DNA of 64,000 bases, taken from NCBI RefSeq assembly GCF_026151205.1, contig NC_087072.1, positions 12,872,169 through 12,936,168 on the forward strand, given 5' to 3'. Positions within the stretch are counted from its first letter, which is position 1. Each line of letters opens with the position of its first letter. The notes under the pieces are model-generated. The model made no database searches, was not told where the DNA came from, and worked only from the letters and a program-made list of their open reading frames with translations. Shown here piece after piece: positions 12,033 to 22,103 of the stretch. Made by a program: the position numbers and the translations under genes. The DNA comes from Bolinopsis microptera. Lineage: Eukaryota; Ctenophora; Tentaculata; Lobata; Bolinopsidae.

Positions 12033-14375
12033 ATGTCCTGGAACATTCAGGACAGTACAGGAGACGGATCTAACAAATTTGAAAATAACGAATTTCTGAC
12101 AATCCTCAAACAAGCAAACATTCTATGTCTCCAAGAAACTAAGAAGCAGGTTAAAATCGAAGGATACCTTTCCTTTAATAGCAACCGCAAAAATTCTCGC
12201 TCAGGAGGGGTCTGCATTCTTGCTGAAAATGATTTAAGAAAAGGTGTTTCCTGTGTTCCTTGTAGTGAATCTGACGATATTATTGTTGTTAAACTTGACA
12301 AAAACTTTTTTAAGCTTGATTTTGATCTATTTTTAGTATGTTATTATATTAGCCCTGCATATTCGTCCTATGTCAAGAAATATCCAGACTATACTGCTAA
12401 GACCTTCTCTGCTCTTGACACCCTCTGTATTAGACTACGTCAAAAAGGAGAAGTTATCATGTGTGGCGATGCAAATGCAAGAACTGGAAAACTCCCAGAC
12501 TATATCCTCTCTTGTAATGCACCTGCCATGCATGACATCTATAATGATATTGGACTTGAACATGACATTGAAGAACCCAGAAACAACTCTGACCTGACTA
12601 TATCTGAACCCCACTGCCAACATTTTCTTGACATGGTTATTAATAACCAACTGAAAATTCTTAATGGGCGTACCCTCGGGGACACCACTGGAAAAATGAC
12701 CTGTCACAAATATAATGGAAGCAGTGTGGTCGATTATTTTGTAATCACCTCGTGGGCAAGAGATCATGTAAACTCTCTTCAAGTTAAAGAGTTTACATCA
12801 TACTCTGACCACTGTCCCTTAGTCTTGAAACTCACCACATTCGAACCATTTGTTGCCAACTTCCAGCTCCCAGACTTTTCTAATTTACCGTGTGGCTATA
12901 AGTGGGACAACAACAACTCCCACTTACTATTTAAAGCAGCCCTCAACTCGCCCGAAATTGTCCATAATCTGGAAAACATTGTAGCAAACGAATTTAGCGG
13001 CACCTTGGAGGGCAATAATGAACTGAACGATGCAATCACTAACTGTCTCCACAGTGCTGCTGATATAGCATTAAAAGTGAAAAAACCTCCTAAAAATTCT
13101 GCCCAAAAGAAATGGTTTGATCCACAAGTCAACTCCTCGAGACGCAACCTAAATAGGCTAGCAAACCGGCTAGGTAGTAAACACTGCAACAACATTCTCA
13201 GACGAGAATATTATAAGCAACGCAATAAGCACAGCAATCTTGTTAACAATAAGAAATTATCCTTTCTTAGGAAGCTAAATGAAGCTATTGAAGAGGGTCA
13301 TATTCTTGACTGGAAAAAATTTAAAAGGCTAAAACAAGAACATGACACTAGTCCCCTACTAGACAAATTCGATCTGGCTAGCTTTCATGATTTCTTTGCT
13401 TCCCTCTATAGTAAACCAGACCAGGAACCAGATCTCACTCACCACAATCACAGACATTACCCTGAACCACCAGATCTGGACATCCTAAACAAGCCCATAT
13501 CTGATTCTGAACTTACTTCCGCAATCAAAAAGCTCAAAAAGGGTAAAAGTTGCTCAAATGACTTGATCTCAAACGAGATGCTTCAGAGCCTAACTCCGCT
13601 TTGTTTCCAAGTCATCCTCAAAACATTCAACCACTCTCTGGTCTCAGGCTACTATCCATGGCATACCAGTATTATCACTCCTATCTATAAATCAGGCAAC
13701 CCCTTCAGCCCAGACAATTACAGAGCAATAGCAGTTGGCAGTTGTATGGGTAAGCTGTTCTCTAGCATCTTACTTGAACGTCTGTTACACTTCAAAAAGC
13801 TCTACTGTCCTGACCCAAAAGAACAGCTTGGATTTTCGAAAGGTGCCCAAACTAACGATCACGTTTTCACCCTCAAGACAGTAATTGACAAATACACAAA
13901 AGCTAAAAAAGCTCGTCTTTATGCATGCTTTGTTGATCTAAGAAAGGCCTTTGACACTGTATGTAGGGACCTCCTTCTGCACAAAATTACATGCCTTGGA
14001 ATAACCGGTAACTTCTTCAACTGCCTAAGTGATATGTACAAAAACTCTATTGCCCATATAAAAATTTCCAAACTCTTGTCGCCTAAAATTGATATTGGCA
14101 AAGGAACGGAGCAAGGACACCCCCTATCGCCAGACCTCTTTAAAATCTACATTAATGACTTTTCATCTCTCCTGAAATCTGTTGGTGACTATCCAGTTCT
14201 TGCTGACGTTCTGATATCACATCTGCTGTGGGCTGACGATCTTGTCCTTCTTGCTCTAAGTCCCGAGGCCTTGCAAGTCAATATCAACATTCTATTTGAT
14301 TTCTGTAACTCCATGGGCCTTGAAGTAAATATTAAGAAAAAAATGGATCGTTTACAGCAGCAAATACTGAGCTGA
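12033..14375 (+). CDS. LINE endonuclease-reverse transcriptase, N-terminal part
   Basis: 780 codons. The N-terminal third is an AP-like endonuclease that would nick the target DNA: SWNIQ start, CLQETKK near residue 31, CGDANAR near 144 and SYSDHCPL near 257. The reverse transcriptase follows from about residue 480: YRAIAVGS, QLGFSKGAQTNDHV, the catalytic CFVDLRKAFDTV near 633, GTEQGHPLSPDLF, and LLWADDLVLLA (catalytic ADD at 734-736). The frame then ends abruptly after NIKKK, where coding sequence seems to have been deleted next to an A-run; the rest of the protein continues in another frame from 14351. The copy cannot make a full protein, but most catalytic motifs look intact, so it is fairly young. 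Confidence 0.9.
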   Translation: MSWNIQDSTGDGSNKFENNEFLTILKQANILCLQETKKQVKIEGYLSFNSNRKNSRSGGVCILAENDLRKGVSCVPCSESDDIIVVKLDKNFFKLDFDLFLVCYYISPAYSSYVKKYPDYTAKTFSALDTLCIRLRQKGEVIMCGDANARTGKLPDYILSCNAPAMHDIYNDIGLEHDIEEPRNNSDLTISEPHCQHFLDMVINNQLKILNGRTLGDTTGKMTCHKYNGSSVVDYFVITSWARDHVNSLQVKEFTSYSDHCPLVLKLTTFEPFVANFQLPDFSNLPCGYKWDNNNSHLLFKAALNSPEIVHNLENIVANEFSGTLEGNNELNDAITNCLHSAADIALKVKKPPKNSAQKKWFDPQVNSSRRNLNRLANRLGSKHCNNILRREYYKQRNKHSNLVNNKKLSFLRKLNEAIEEGHILDWKKFKRLKQEHDTSPLLDKFDLASFHDFFASLYSKPDQEPDLTHHNHRHYPEPPDLDILNKPISDSELTSAIKKLKKGKSCSNDLISNEMLQSLTPLCFQVILKTFNHSLVSGYYPWHTSIITPIYKSGNPFSPDNYRAIAVGSCMGKLFSSILLERLLHFKKLYCPDPKEQLGFSKGAQTNDHVFTLKTVIDKYTKAKKARLYACFVDLRKAFDTVCRDLLLHKITCLGITGNFFNCLSDMYKNSIAHIKISKLLSPKIDIGKGTEQGHPLSPDLFKIYINDFSSLLKSVGDYPVLADVLISHLLWADDLVLLALSPEALQVNINILFDFCNSMGLEVNIKKKMDRLQQQILS

Positions 14376-15403
14376 GGGCCAAGGCTCTCCGTGCTCTCTA
14401 TGGCCTCAAAGGCAAAATAGTTAAGGATGCCCTCTCACACCGTGCCCTTAATATTCTATTTGACTCCTTAATAAAACCAATCCTGCTTTATGGCTGTCAA
14501 GTCTTATGCCCCCACTCAAAAACCATGAGATACCTTTCAAAAATAGATGACAAAGCCAACCCCCAGCATACCTTGAAGTACATTGCACAAGACCACTATG
14601 AAAAATTCCACCTAAAGTTTATCAAGTGGTCTTTGTCTGTACATTCAAAAGCATCAAATATAGGTTGCTGGGGCGAAAGCGGGCGCCACCCTCTATTCTT
14701 TGAAGCCTGCAAACTTGCAATAGATTACTATAGTCGCCTTGAAAACACTGAAAACGAACTACTCTGTGCTGCATTTCACGAACAAATCATGTTGGGACTT
14801 CCTTGGTATACCAACATCTCAAAGCTTCTCACCAAATACAACTTCACCCCCTCATCTTCCTCAAAATCTAAGCTCTCCACCCAAATCAGTCATAACATGA
14901 GGGAAGAATTCGTGAATACCTGGAAAGCTGCCAAGGCCTCCTCGCCAAAACTAGAATTCTATAACTTAATTAAACATGATTTCGAACCGGAGGCATACCT
15001 ACGAATTATCAAAATACCGGATGTTCGAAAAAGTCTGACAAGGTTTCGTATCAGCTGCCACAACCTCTACATCGAAAGGGGCAGATACGAAACCCCCCTT
15101 GTACCAAGAGAAGAACGTTGGTGCACCTACTGCTTTTTCAGCAAAGGGCTCAAGCCTATTGAGGACGAAAGTCACGTATTGATTGACTGTTTGCTCTACT
15201 CCTCAGTTAGGGAAAAATTCAATTTCCATCCCCTAAACATTACTGACCTAGTCGGTTTGCTCTCCAACAAAACTCTAGATCCTACCACACTCACTGCCAC
15301 AGCAAGAGCAATCCATTCAATTCTCTCTGTGAACGAAAATTATACAGCCTACTATAAGAGCCCAGATTTCCACTCAAATACTGGCAAGTGCATAATGCTA
15401 TAG
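14351..15403 (+). CDS. LINE ORF, C-terminal part (frameshifted)
   Basis: Open from 14351 in a frame different from the upstream RT. It begins TAANTELRAKALRALYGL and continues KPILLYGCQVLCP, the usual thumb/connector of this LINE type. It ends with a Cys-His cluster: RWCTYC (about residue 255) and ESHVLIDCLLY, a CCHC-like C-terminal finger common to these elements, then stops at 15403. The YLG-type segment that should lie between the KKK and TAAN motifs is missing, so a deletion plus frameshift separates this from 12033-14375. The first in-frame ATG is at 14525, but the real protein would be a fusion with the upstream part. Confidence 0.85.
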   Translation, partial: FTAANTELRAKALRALYGLKGKIVKDALSHRALNILFDSLIKPILLYGCQVLCPHSKTMRYLSKIDDKANPQHTLKYIAQDHYEKFHLKFIKWSLSVHSKASNIGCWGESGRHPLFFEACKLAIDYYSRLENTENELLCAAFHEQIMLGLPWYTNISKLLTKYNFTPSSSSKSKLSTQISHNMREEFVNTWKAAKASSPKLEFYNLIKHDFEPEAYLRIIKIPDVRKSLTRFRISCHNLYIERGRYETPLVPREERWCTYCFFSKGLKPIEDESHVLIDCLLYSSVREKFNFHPLNITDLVGLLSNKTLDPTTLTATARAIHSILSVNENYTAYYKSPDFHSNTGKCIML

Positions 15404-15573
15404 GACCTTAAAATAAGATTGAACCATACAAACTCGATTTATCTATTTTTCTAAAACTAGCATTATATAACATTTCTAAATTATCCCTACACACTTGTAA
15501 ATAATTAGAATTGTGTAACTTAAATTATTTCAGAATTACAACTATTGTGTACTCAATAAAGTAATTATCACTT

Positions 15574-15607
15574 TTGTATCCTTGTATCCTTGTATCCTTG
15601 TATCCTT
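15574..15607 (+). repeat. LINE 3' tail, (TTGTATCC)n
   Basis: Four copies of TTGTATCC directly before the resumed foldback arm. This marks the 3' end of the LINE and fixes the orientation of insertion. Confidence 0.85.
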
Positions 15608-15757
15608 ACAGATTATTTTATGAAATATGTTTGAACAACAAACAATTTCAAATGATAATTTTTGCGCGCCGCGCATTTTGTCAACGCTTCATTAACAAAA
15701 ATCCTTTGGAATCGAGCGCCAATGCAAATTTAGTAATTTTCATGAAATATATCTTGG

Positions 15758-16985
15758 GAAACTTATGGGATGTCACTAGCATTTTCAAACTCGCGTCTAA
15801 TTTTTTTTTGTCGATGACAGTAGCCCAATTCCTATCACAAGCAGGTGTTAAGACCACCAAATGAGCACATACTCAAGTGGGTCTATTATATTTTATAAAC
15901 ATTTCTCATAACATAATTTCTCTTATAATGAGATTCTTGTACCATGCAATCATATGTTTGCTTTACTAATACTACTTTTAATATGTTGAGACCATTTCAA
16001 TCGGAAGAAGATAAATCTCAAGATCTTTCTTGCTTCAATACATTCAAGTGTAACCCACTAAAAAACATAATCTTTTTAAGGGGATTTTCATCGAATGGAA
16101 ATGATTACTTTACATTTGCTAGGAATTAAACGTAACAGCCACTTATTTGTCCTGTTTGCAAGCTTTCTAACATATTTAAGTGCTTTCAATGTCATTGGCA
16201 TCCATAATAACTTTAGATCATCTGCAATGATGAAACAAATTAGAAACAATATAAAATTTTGTCCATAAGTTTCGACTAGCGGGTTTCTATTAATATTTTG
16301 CACATATATATATGCAGAATAAATTAACTGAGACTTGACTAAGCTTCACTTTCATAAGTTGAAATAAAAAATTTGCCTTACAGAAAATATGCAGGAAATT
16401 ACCACGATCGCCCAAGCCCAGACAAAATAATGACGGGTAGAAAAAACAGAAACCCTTTCAGGAACCATCTCTATGACAAATACGATCCTTGTGGAGTAGG
16501 CAGTCAAAGAAGTAGCAGGAAGGATCTAGGTTCGGAGGTAAGGGACCCATAGATCACTCGAAGCAACAGTACTATACCTGGAAATGGATCTAATTAAATT
16601 GCCATGGAATTAATCTGAATGAAGGTCAAACTTGCTTACGTAAATATAAGTATATAGGGGGATTCGGTCTTGATTAGGTTTAATTCGGATGGGAGGTAAT
16701 AATTGCCAAAATATTGATTACGTATATGTGATCGATCAGCATCAGAAGCGAAGGTATTATTGTATTATATGTGAAGACGGAATTTTTCAAAAAATGGTTC
16801 AAAAATTCAATAGGAACCATTTTGCTTAATGCTTGTGTTTGGTGTTCAGTTTTAACATTTTTGAAAATATGTTACGTTAACTTTTAGAGATATTAATTGT
16901 TAATATGGAAGTTTTGTCTCGGCTTTACTTAGCTGATTCGGACTCCGATGTATACTTTATTTATAATTTTAAGCTTGACGAAAAT
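15758..16985. other. No supported feature
   Basis: AT-rich sequence with short open frames only. No terminal repeats, conserved protein motif or tandem repeat was recognised between the foldback element and the small repeat at 16990. Confidence 0.4.
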
Positions 16986-16989
16986 GTTA

Positions 16990-17232
16990 GGTTTCTATGA
17001 TAAACCTACCAAGTACACGCGCCGAGTTGGACTCGTCGACCGGTCTAGTTTTGACAATTGATAATAGTTTGGCCGGCGCGCGCTACTCGAGTGGTAGCAT
17101 TGCCATTTCGAGAGAAAAGCGGCGCGCTCTACTTCGAAGAAATTTATGATTTAGACGAGTAATATCCAGCGCGTCAATCTTAAATCGAGTCTTGATATAG
17201 ATATTTGAACAAAATATTTTCGAGTATCACCC
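16990..17232 (+). repeat. Interspersed repeat Q, copy 1 (interrupted)
   Basis: Landmarks shared with 25383-26788 and 28884-28970: an AACCTACC box, GCCGAGTTGGACTCGTCGAC and TATTTTCGAGTATCACCCG. In the short copy these last two motifs are about 25 bp apart. Here about 150 bp separates them, including a GC-rich hairpin segment (GGCCGGCGCGCGCTACT, and TTCGAAGAAATTTATGATTT) that is related to 8540-8600. The extra segment is therefore probably an insertion. Confidence 0.7.
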
Positions 17233-17639
17233 GTTAATAGTTAATATCACCGTTAGATAGTCATATATATAGTACAGACAGAGCTATATGATTAAAAAGA
17301 TAAATATATATTGACTAACATATTGTATATCCTTATTATTAGGTACTCAGGCTTTTGAGGTTTTTTCTTTTGTGTTCATAAACACCAAAGGGCCCATTTA
17401 CTTATAGGGCCGTCGTCAAATAGGGAGCCGCCCTCCCCCTTTCTGGAGATTTGTCCGAAATTTCAAAGCCACCCCCTTCCCGGGGAATTATCGAAAAGTC
17501 CCATTATTTCAACCTCTTGAATTTTATTAAAGTTGGTTTCAAAATTGAAATTTGAGTTGGTTTTATTTGTAATTTAGAATAACTGCAAACTTGAATCCGG
17601 GGTGAGGTTTTGAAAATTCGGGAACACACCCGGGACAGA

Positions 17640-17800
17640 TCGTGCGATTTCGGCGACGTCCTTACTTGATTCACGATGCAAATCATTTTCGCAGCTCGTG
17701 AGCATGCACTGTGGTGATCTCGCGATCTACCGCGAGATCTATGCGAGAAAGCATTATTGTTGCGCGCGGACCAGTAGTGCATCGCGCTACAAAGTCCATT
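17640..17800. repeat. GC-rich segment related to 28615-28720
   Basis: GATTCACGATGCAAATC, GATCTCGCGATCTACCGCGA and GTGCATCGCGCTACAA correspond in inverted order to TTGTAGCGCGATGCACTAG and CATCGTGAATCAATG in the interior of the TIR element at 26930-28793. A shared dispersed repeat is the simplest explanation. The stretch includes the short palindrome GATCTCGCGATC. Confidence 0.5.
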
Positions 17801-17803
17801 AAT

Positions 17804-17903
17804 GTCACCAAGAGTAAATCAGATCGAACGAGAATTAGATCGAACGAGAAAATTAGATCGAACGGCGTTCAATTTCGATCTGATTTACATCTTGGTGACA
17901 GTT
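17804..17903. repeat. Hairpin with ATCGAACGAGAA units
   Basis: TGTCACCAAGAGTAAATCAG at the left is mirrored by CTGATTTACATCTTGGTGAC at the right. The loop holds three units of AGATCGAACG. This could be a MITE-like or structural repeat; no coding role. Confidence 0.7.
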
Positions 17904-19546
17904 AAGTATATTTATATAGTATTTAGATGGCCCAAATTTGATTTCGATTGGAGATATGGTTGAATGACAATGACATGCTGGAGCGCCGCCCAGAAAATGG
18001 AAGAGACCTGGATATAAGATAACATTTTTTGGGGGCATGATGGACAATGGAAGACTCTCGCTAGGACATCAATAATGAGTATATTGCATACGCAGTGAAT
18101 TTTCAGATCGATACAAGATACAAGAGGTGCGATAGTTTCACCAGTGCAGGTTCGTACTCAAATTCTAAAACGTTTTTCTGGTATTCCACGCTTAGCAATG
18201 GCTTGTTCGTAATTGTAGTTATGGCGCCAAGCCTCTCATTGGCGGATGATCACCAATTGTGGGGGCATACACCAAAACCATTGACTTACTCGACTTAGGG
18301 CGGCGCTCTTAACGTCGAAACAGAGTAGTTTTTTCCAATTATGTCTTCTCCAGCTTGTGTTTGTTAATCTCCTTGCTGTCGTTGTTGTTGTTGTATGATA
18401 AATGAACTACATTACTGAAGTTGCCCTGTTCTGGACTGCGCTAGTAGTGGGGACTAACTAGGTAAGAGTACAGCATACAGGTTCCGGTATCATTGAGGAA
18501 AGTGTTCAGGTCAATGGTTTGGATTGCACCTGCGCTTGTGTGAGACGGGGAGCAGAGCTCACTCGAAACAGGGGACTGACATAGTTGTTATCCTCCACAA
18601 GACACTAAACATCACATTCTTCAATGGAAAATGCAAGGAATTTATATCGCGTAGGGGTTTCGTTAGCCCAGCATCCTCCATCACCAATACCATACCACAC
18701 AGAATTGCCGAGGCCCAGAGCACACTATTTAAACCCGAGGGTACGAGCGTGCGATTGTGCGATACAGCTAAGTGAGATACCTAGGACATCCTTGTCCGCC
18801 AGACTGGCACCCCTAATGGCAACAACATTGCAGTGAGGTGTTAGCCCATACAGCATTGAATCTACTGCAGGGCTGTAATAAAAGCACACCAAAGCTTCAA
18901 TTTACCCTGTTAGCAACGTCACATCTATGGTGATGGGGATTGCTGTCGTCAAACCCGTTGTACGGGGCGTCGCTCAGCCTGTCATTCCGCCGAATCTTTA
19001 TTATGAAATAATAGCCTTGGGGTTAGTTCGGTCCCATGGTAAAACCAGTGTCCTTCGAAGGATGTCAATATATGTGAGGTGTGGTCATTTCCCTTCGACG
19101 TTTGTCCTTTGAAGGGTGTTCCAGAAGAGAAGTTGAATGACTCAGAAAAGTTCTTCATGTCTGACCAAACTGTCCAACCAAAATTATCATAGGCAGTTCA
19201 GTACATCTAGCGCAGTTTCAACATTTAAATAAAATTATTTTGAGAATACCCATTTTTGTAATAGAGCATTTCCTGATAAGGTACATTTTCGAAAAAAACA
19301 ATTTTTTATGGAGAGGCTATAAGTTAATCATTTTTTGCGGTATCGGGTTGAAATTTTTTGTCGCGTCTATACACTATTTCACATCTTATTTCAGGTGTGT
19401 TGTAAATCTTGATATCGTATCTAAAAGACTGGTTTTGTGTTAACCACTGTTTTGTGTATGCCACCTTAAGCCGTAGTACATACAATTATCATATTGCAAT
19501 AGGTACTATGGCTTTAGGATTAAGTATATAATAGACTTCAGTATAT
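17904..19546. other. No supported feature
   Basis: Several short open frames occur but none shows a signal peptide, domain motif or repeat support. I see no terminal repeats or tandem arrays here. Confidence 0.35.
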
Positions 19547-19920
19547 TGGGGGGGGGGGGGGCATGACTACCATGGAGACTTTTGGGACTAATGGGGACTA
19601 AAAATCTGGGGACTAGAGTGGTCAACTCGTTGACGTAATTTCACATTTGTCCCCATAAGTCCCAGATATTTTTGACAGGTATTTTTGGTTTCAAGTTAGT
19701 TTAATAACGATACGATCGAGCTGTTTTGTCCAAGAAAGAGTAGGATAATCTAATTGGAGACTAATGGAGACTTTTGGGGACTAAAATATCATCTAAATGG
19801 GGAACTAATGAGACTTTGGGGACTAATGCAATGGGGAATAATAATCTGGGGATCGGGGTAAAATCGTTGACGTAATTCCCCAAGTCCAAAAAGTAGTCAT
19901 TGGCCCCCCCCCCCCCCCCC
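19547..19920. mobile_element. Small inverted element bounded by G and C homopolymers
   Basis: A run of about 14 G is followed by CATGACTAC, and the other end reads GTAGTCATTGG followed by a run of about 18 C, so the two tips are inverted copies. Inside, GGGGACTA and GTTGACGTAATT motifs recur. This looks like a 0.37-kb non-autonomous TIR element whose poly-G tips may have grown by slippage. No target duplication was resolved. Confidence 0.6.
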
Positions 19921-22103
19921 CGCCCGTCTCATTACGTTATTATTTTTCCAGAAGAAAGTTAAAACGCTGAATTAGAGTTAATGAATGTTAAAATTAATAA
20001 ATTACGATAAAATATAGTTAATTAAAGTAAAAAACCGTTTGTAGAAGTATTCTTCATGATGTATATACTCGAATGAGCGTCAGAATATTCAAGAAGGTTT
20101 GATTTCATCATAACCAGGAACGCCTGAAAGGGCTATATGTTTAGTGCTTACTGCTTTACAGGATACAGGAGCAATCGTTTAGTGGAATTTAAATCTTTAG
20201 TGGCATTTAAAACTCTAGACAATCCCAGCCGATGGTTTGCAGAATTCACCTCACTAACGTGCCACAGTGGGGCCCGTGGGTAAAAAAGCTTTTAATAAAT
20301 GGGTATAAAACCGGCAGGAGGAATTGCGCAGACCTCTCCAGAAGTTAAAGTTCCGATTTGTTAAAAAGTTTGACCTCATACAATTTAAAGTTTCAACAGT
20401 AAATATTTGGCAATTCTTTGGATCCCTTTCACGATTCTTATATTTGTCTTTGTATTTTGCCTTTCTGTATGAGTACACCGAACATGGTCTCTGAAAAATT
20501 CAAATCGTAAATACAAACACCAGCATTAAATTTAATAAGCAGTCGATGTTTAGGCTGAAACAAGAGGTTAAAATGTAATATTTTATCATTTTTAAAGGGA
20601 TGTGACCTTTGAAGGATGTTGACAAAGGACGTTGTTGGCTCGGCTTCTTCAATAGTTTAAAATGATTAGAGGCAAGAAAGTTAGTCCCTAGCAGCGAAAT
20701 CCTGCAATATCGAAAAATATATTTATTTAAAGAAAAAAGAATGAAGTAGTAGCAGTACATTCTGTTACTTAGACTAGATTACGTAACTACCTTTATCTTA
20801 ACAAGTGTAATAAGAAAAACTACGTGTTGTGCCAATAGCAGCACCGAGATCAGCTCTGGGGGGGGTACATAAACATAGGGCACTGTACTTTCCTCCACAC
20901 AGCACTGGGAAATGGGATATCACCATCCTGAAATGTTTAATTGGTTTAACCGCTGATGGGACAAACAGGTTGACTTTTCTATTCAAATATTGTTCAATCT
21001 CAAAAATATATAACAAATATTATGTATATAAAATAAGGAGAAATTAATAAAAGAGGCGCCAGTACATGAGATTTACCCTTTCGTATCCAGGTCCTTGGTA
21101 TAATCAGGAGAAATAAAGGATAAGGAAAAAGAAATATGTCATAAGTGGACATCATCAGCAAATGACTTGGCTATTCGGTTTCTGTACCGATATATAAAAA
21201 TTGCAAGCCCCCCTAGCACTACTCTTGCTGGAGCTTATAGTTTTCAACTTTCTAAGTTTTGTTACTTTAAGGTTGGACTACAAATTCGATAAGTATTGAG
21301 CAAGGTTGAGATGAAGGTGTTAAAATAAGATAAGAGCGAATGTTAATTTCCCGATAAACTGTTTCTTTCTTTTCTATTTAGCTGAAGTATAACTGTGCTT
21401 ACTAATTAAAGGAGGACGGCGGTCATTCTTTTTTTCCTGTCTAAATGCCATGCGACCAGAAGTTGAGATTAAATGGACATGCCCCCCCCCCCCTTCAAAC
21501 CATGATAAATCTTCAGGTCATCCATTATCAACCACTAACCAGTGGCCGCGTGAAATATCTTTTAGCATGCATTATGTTAGGTTTATATAAATTAAATGCG
21601 GTCCGTTTGAATGTGTGTGCAACGCAAGGTGAAACTAGACTCCTTCTCGGAAGATCAATAAATATTATTTCTTTTTGGCAGAATTAATATTTCTTTATAG
21701 TTTCTATATCCATATTGTTCAAATTTCATTGAGCTTAAACAAGATCTCAAAGTGGGATTTCTTTAATGCACAAAATATGACTATCTTAGCCAGGGAATCC
21801 AAGCAGAAATACTGCTTGATTCTTTTCTACAAGAGGGCTATAATTTTCTTGTAAATATCGTATATTTTTAAAGTGTGACTTATATATTTCAAGTTGCTCA
21901 TCAGTGCACAATATTTTCCGGAATATGTAGCCACAAATTTATTCACTTAATGAAGATGTCAGGAACTTGGGATTTCAACCAGTCAGAAGGGATCAACATG
22001 CCACAGGGCCCTTTGTAGACTCATTTCTAAAATTTATGCATTTGAGCTGTTGTCTCCACGACAACACAGTGTTTGGGAGTGATTCTTCATAGCTGCACAG
22101 CTT
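19921..22103. other. No supported feature
   Basis: About 2.2 kb of AT-rich sequence with short frames, a G8 run near 20862 and a C13 run near 21483. No domain, terminal repeat or RNA gene was recognised. Confidence 0.35.

Larger units (their letters stand above)
11805..15607 (+). mobile_element. LINE (APE-type non-LTR retrotransposon), near full length
   Basis: A 3.8-kb insertion with about 230 bp of 5' leader, a single long ORF for endonuclease plus reverse transcriptase (now in two frames), a polyadenylation signal AATAAA at 15555 and a 3' tail of four TTGTATCC units. Tails of short repeats rather than poly(A) are usual for several LINE clades. Both junctions are set by the inverted-repeat arm it interrupts. 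No separate ORF1 is seen, so it is either a one-ORF type or 5' truncated. The clade is not certain. Confidence 0.85.
11208..15757. mobile_element. Foldback element carrying a LINE in its right arm
   Basis: The left arm (11208-11416) is mirrored by a right arm present in two pieces: 11748-11804 (complement of 11360-11416) and 15608-15757 (complement of 11208-11361). The break between the two pieces is exactly the LINE at 11805-15607. Without the LINE the element would be about 750 bp with a 330-bp loop. The outer tips are CCAAGATATATTTCATG and its complement. No clear target duplication was found. Confidence 0.85.
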
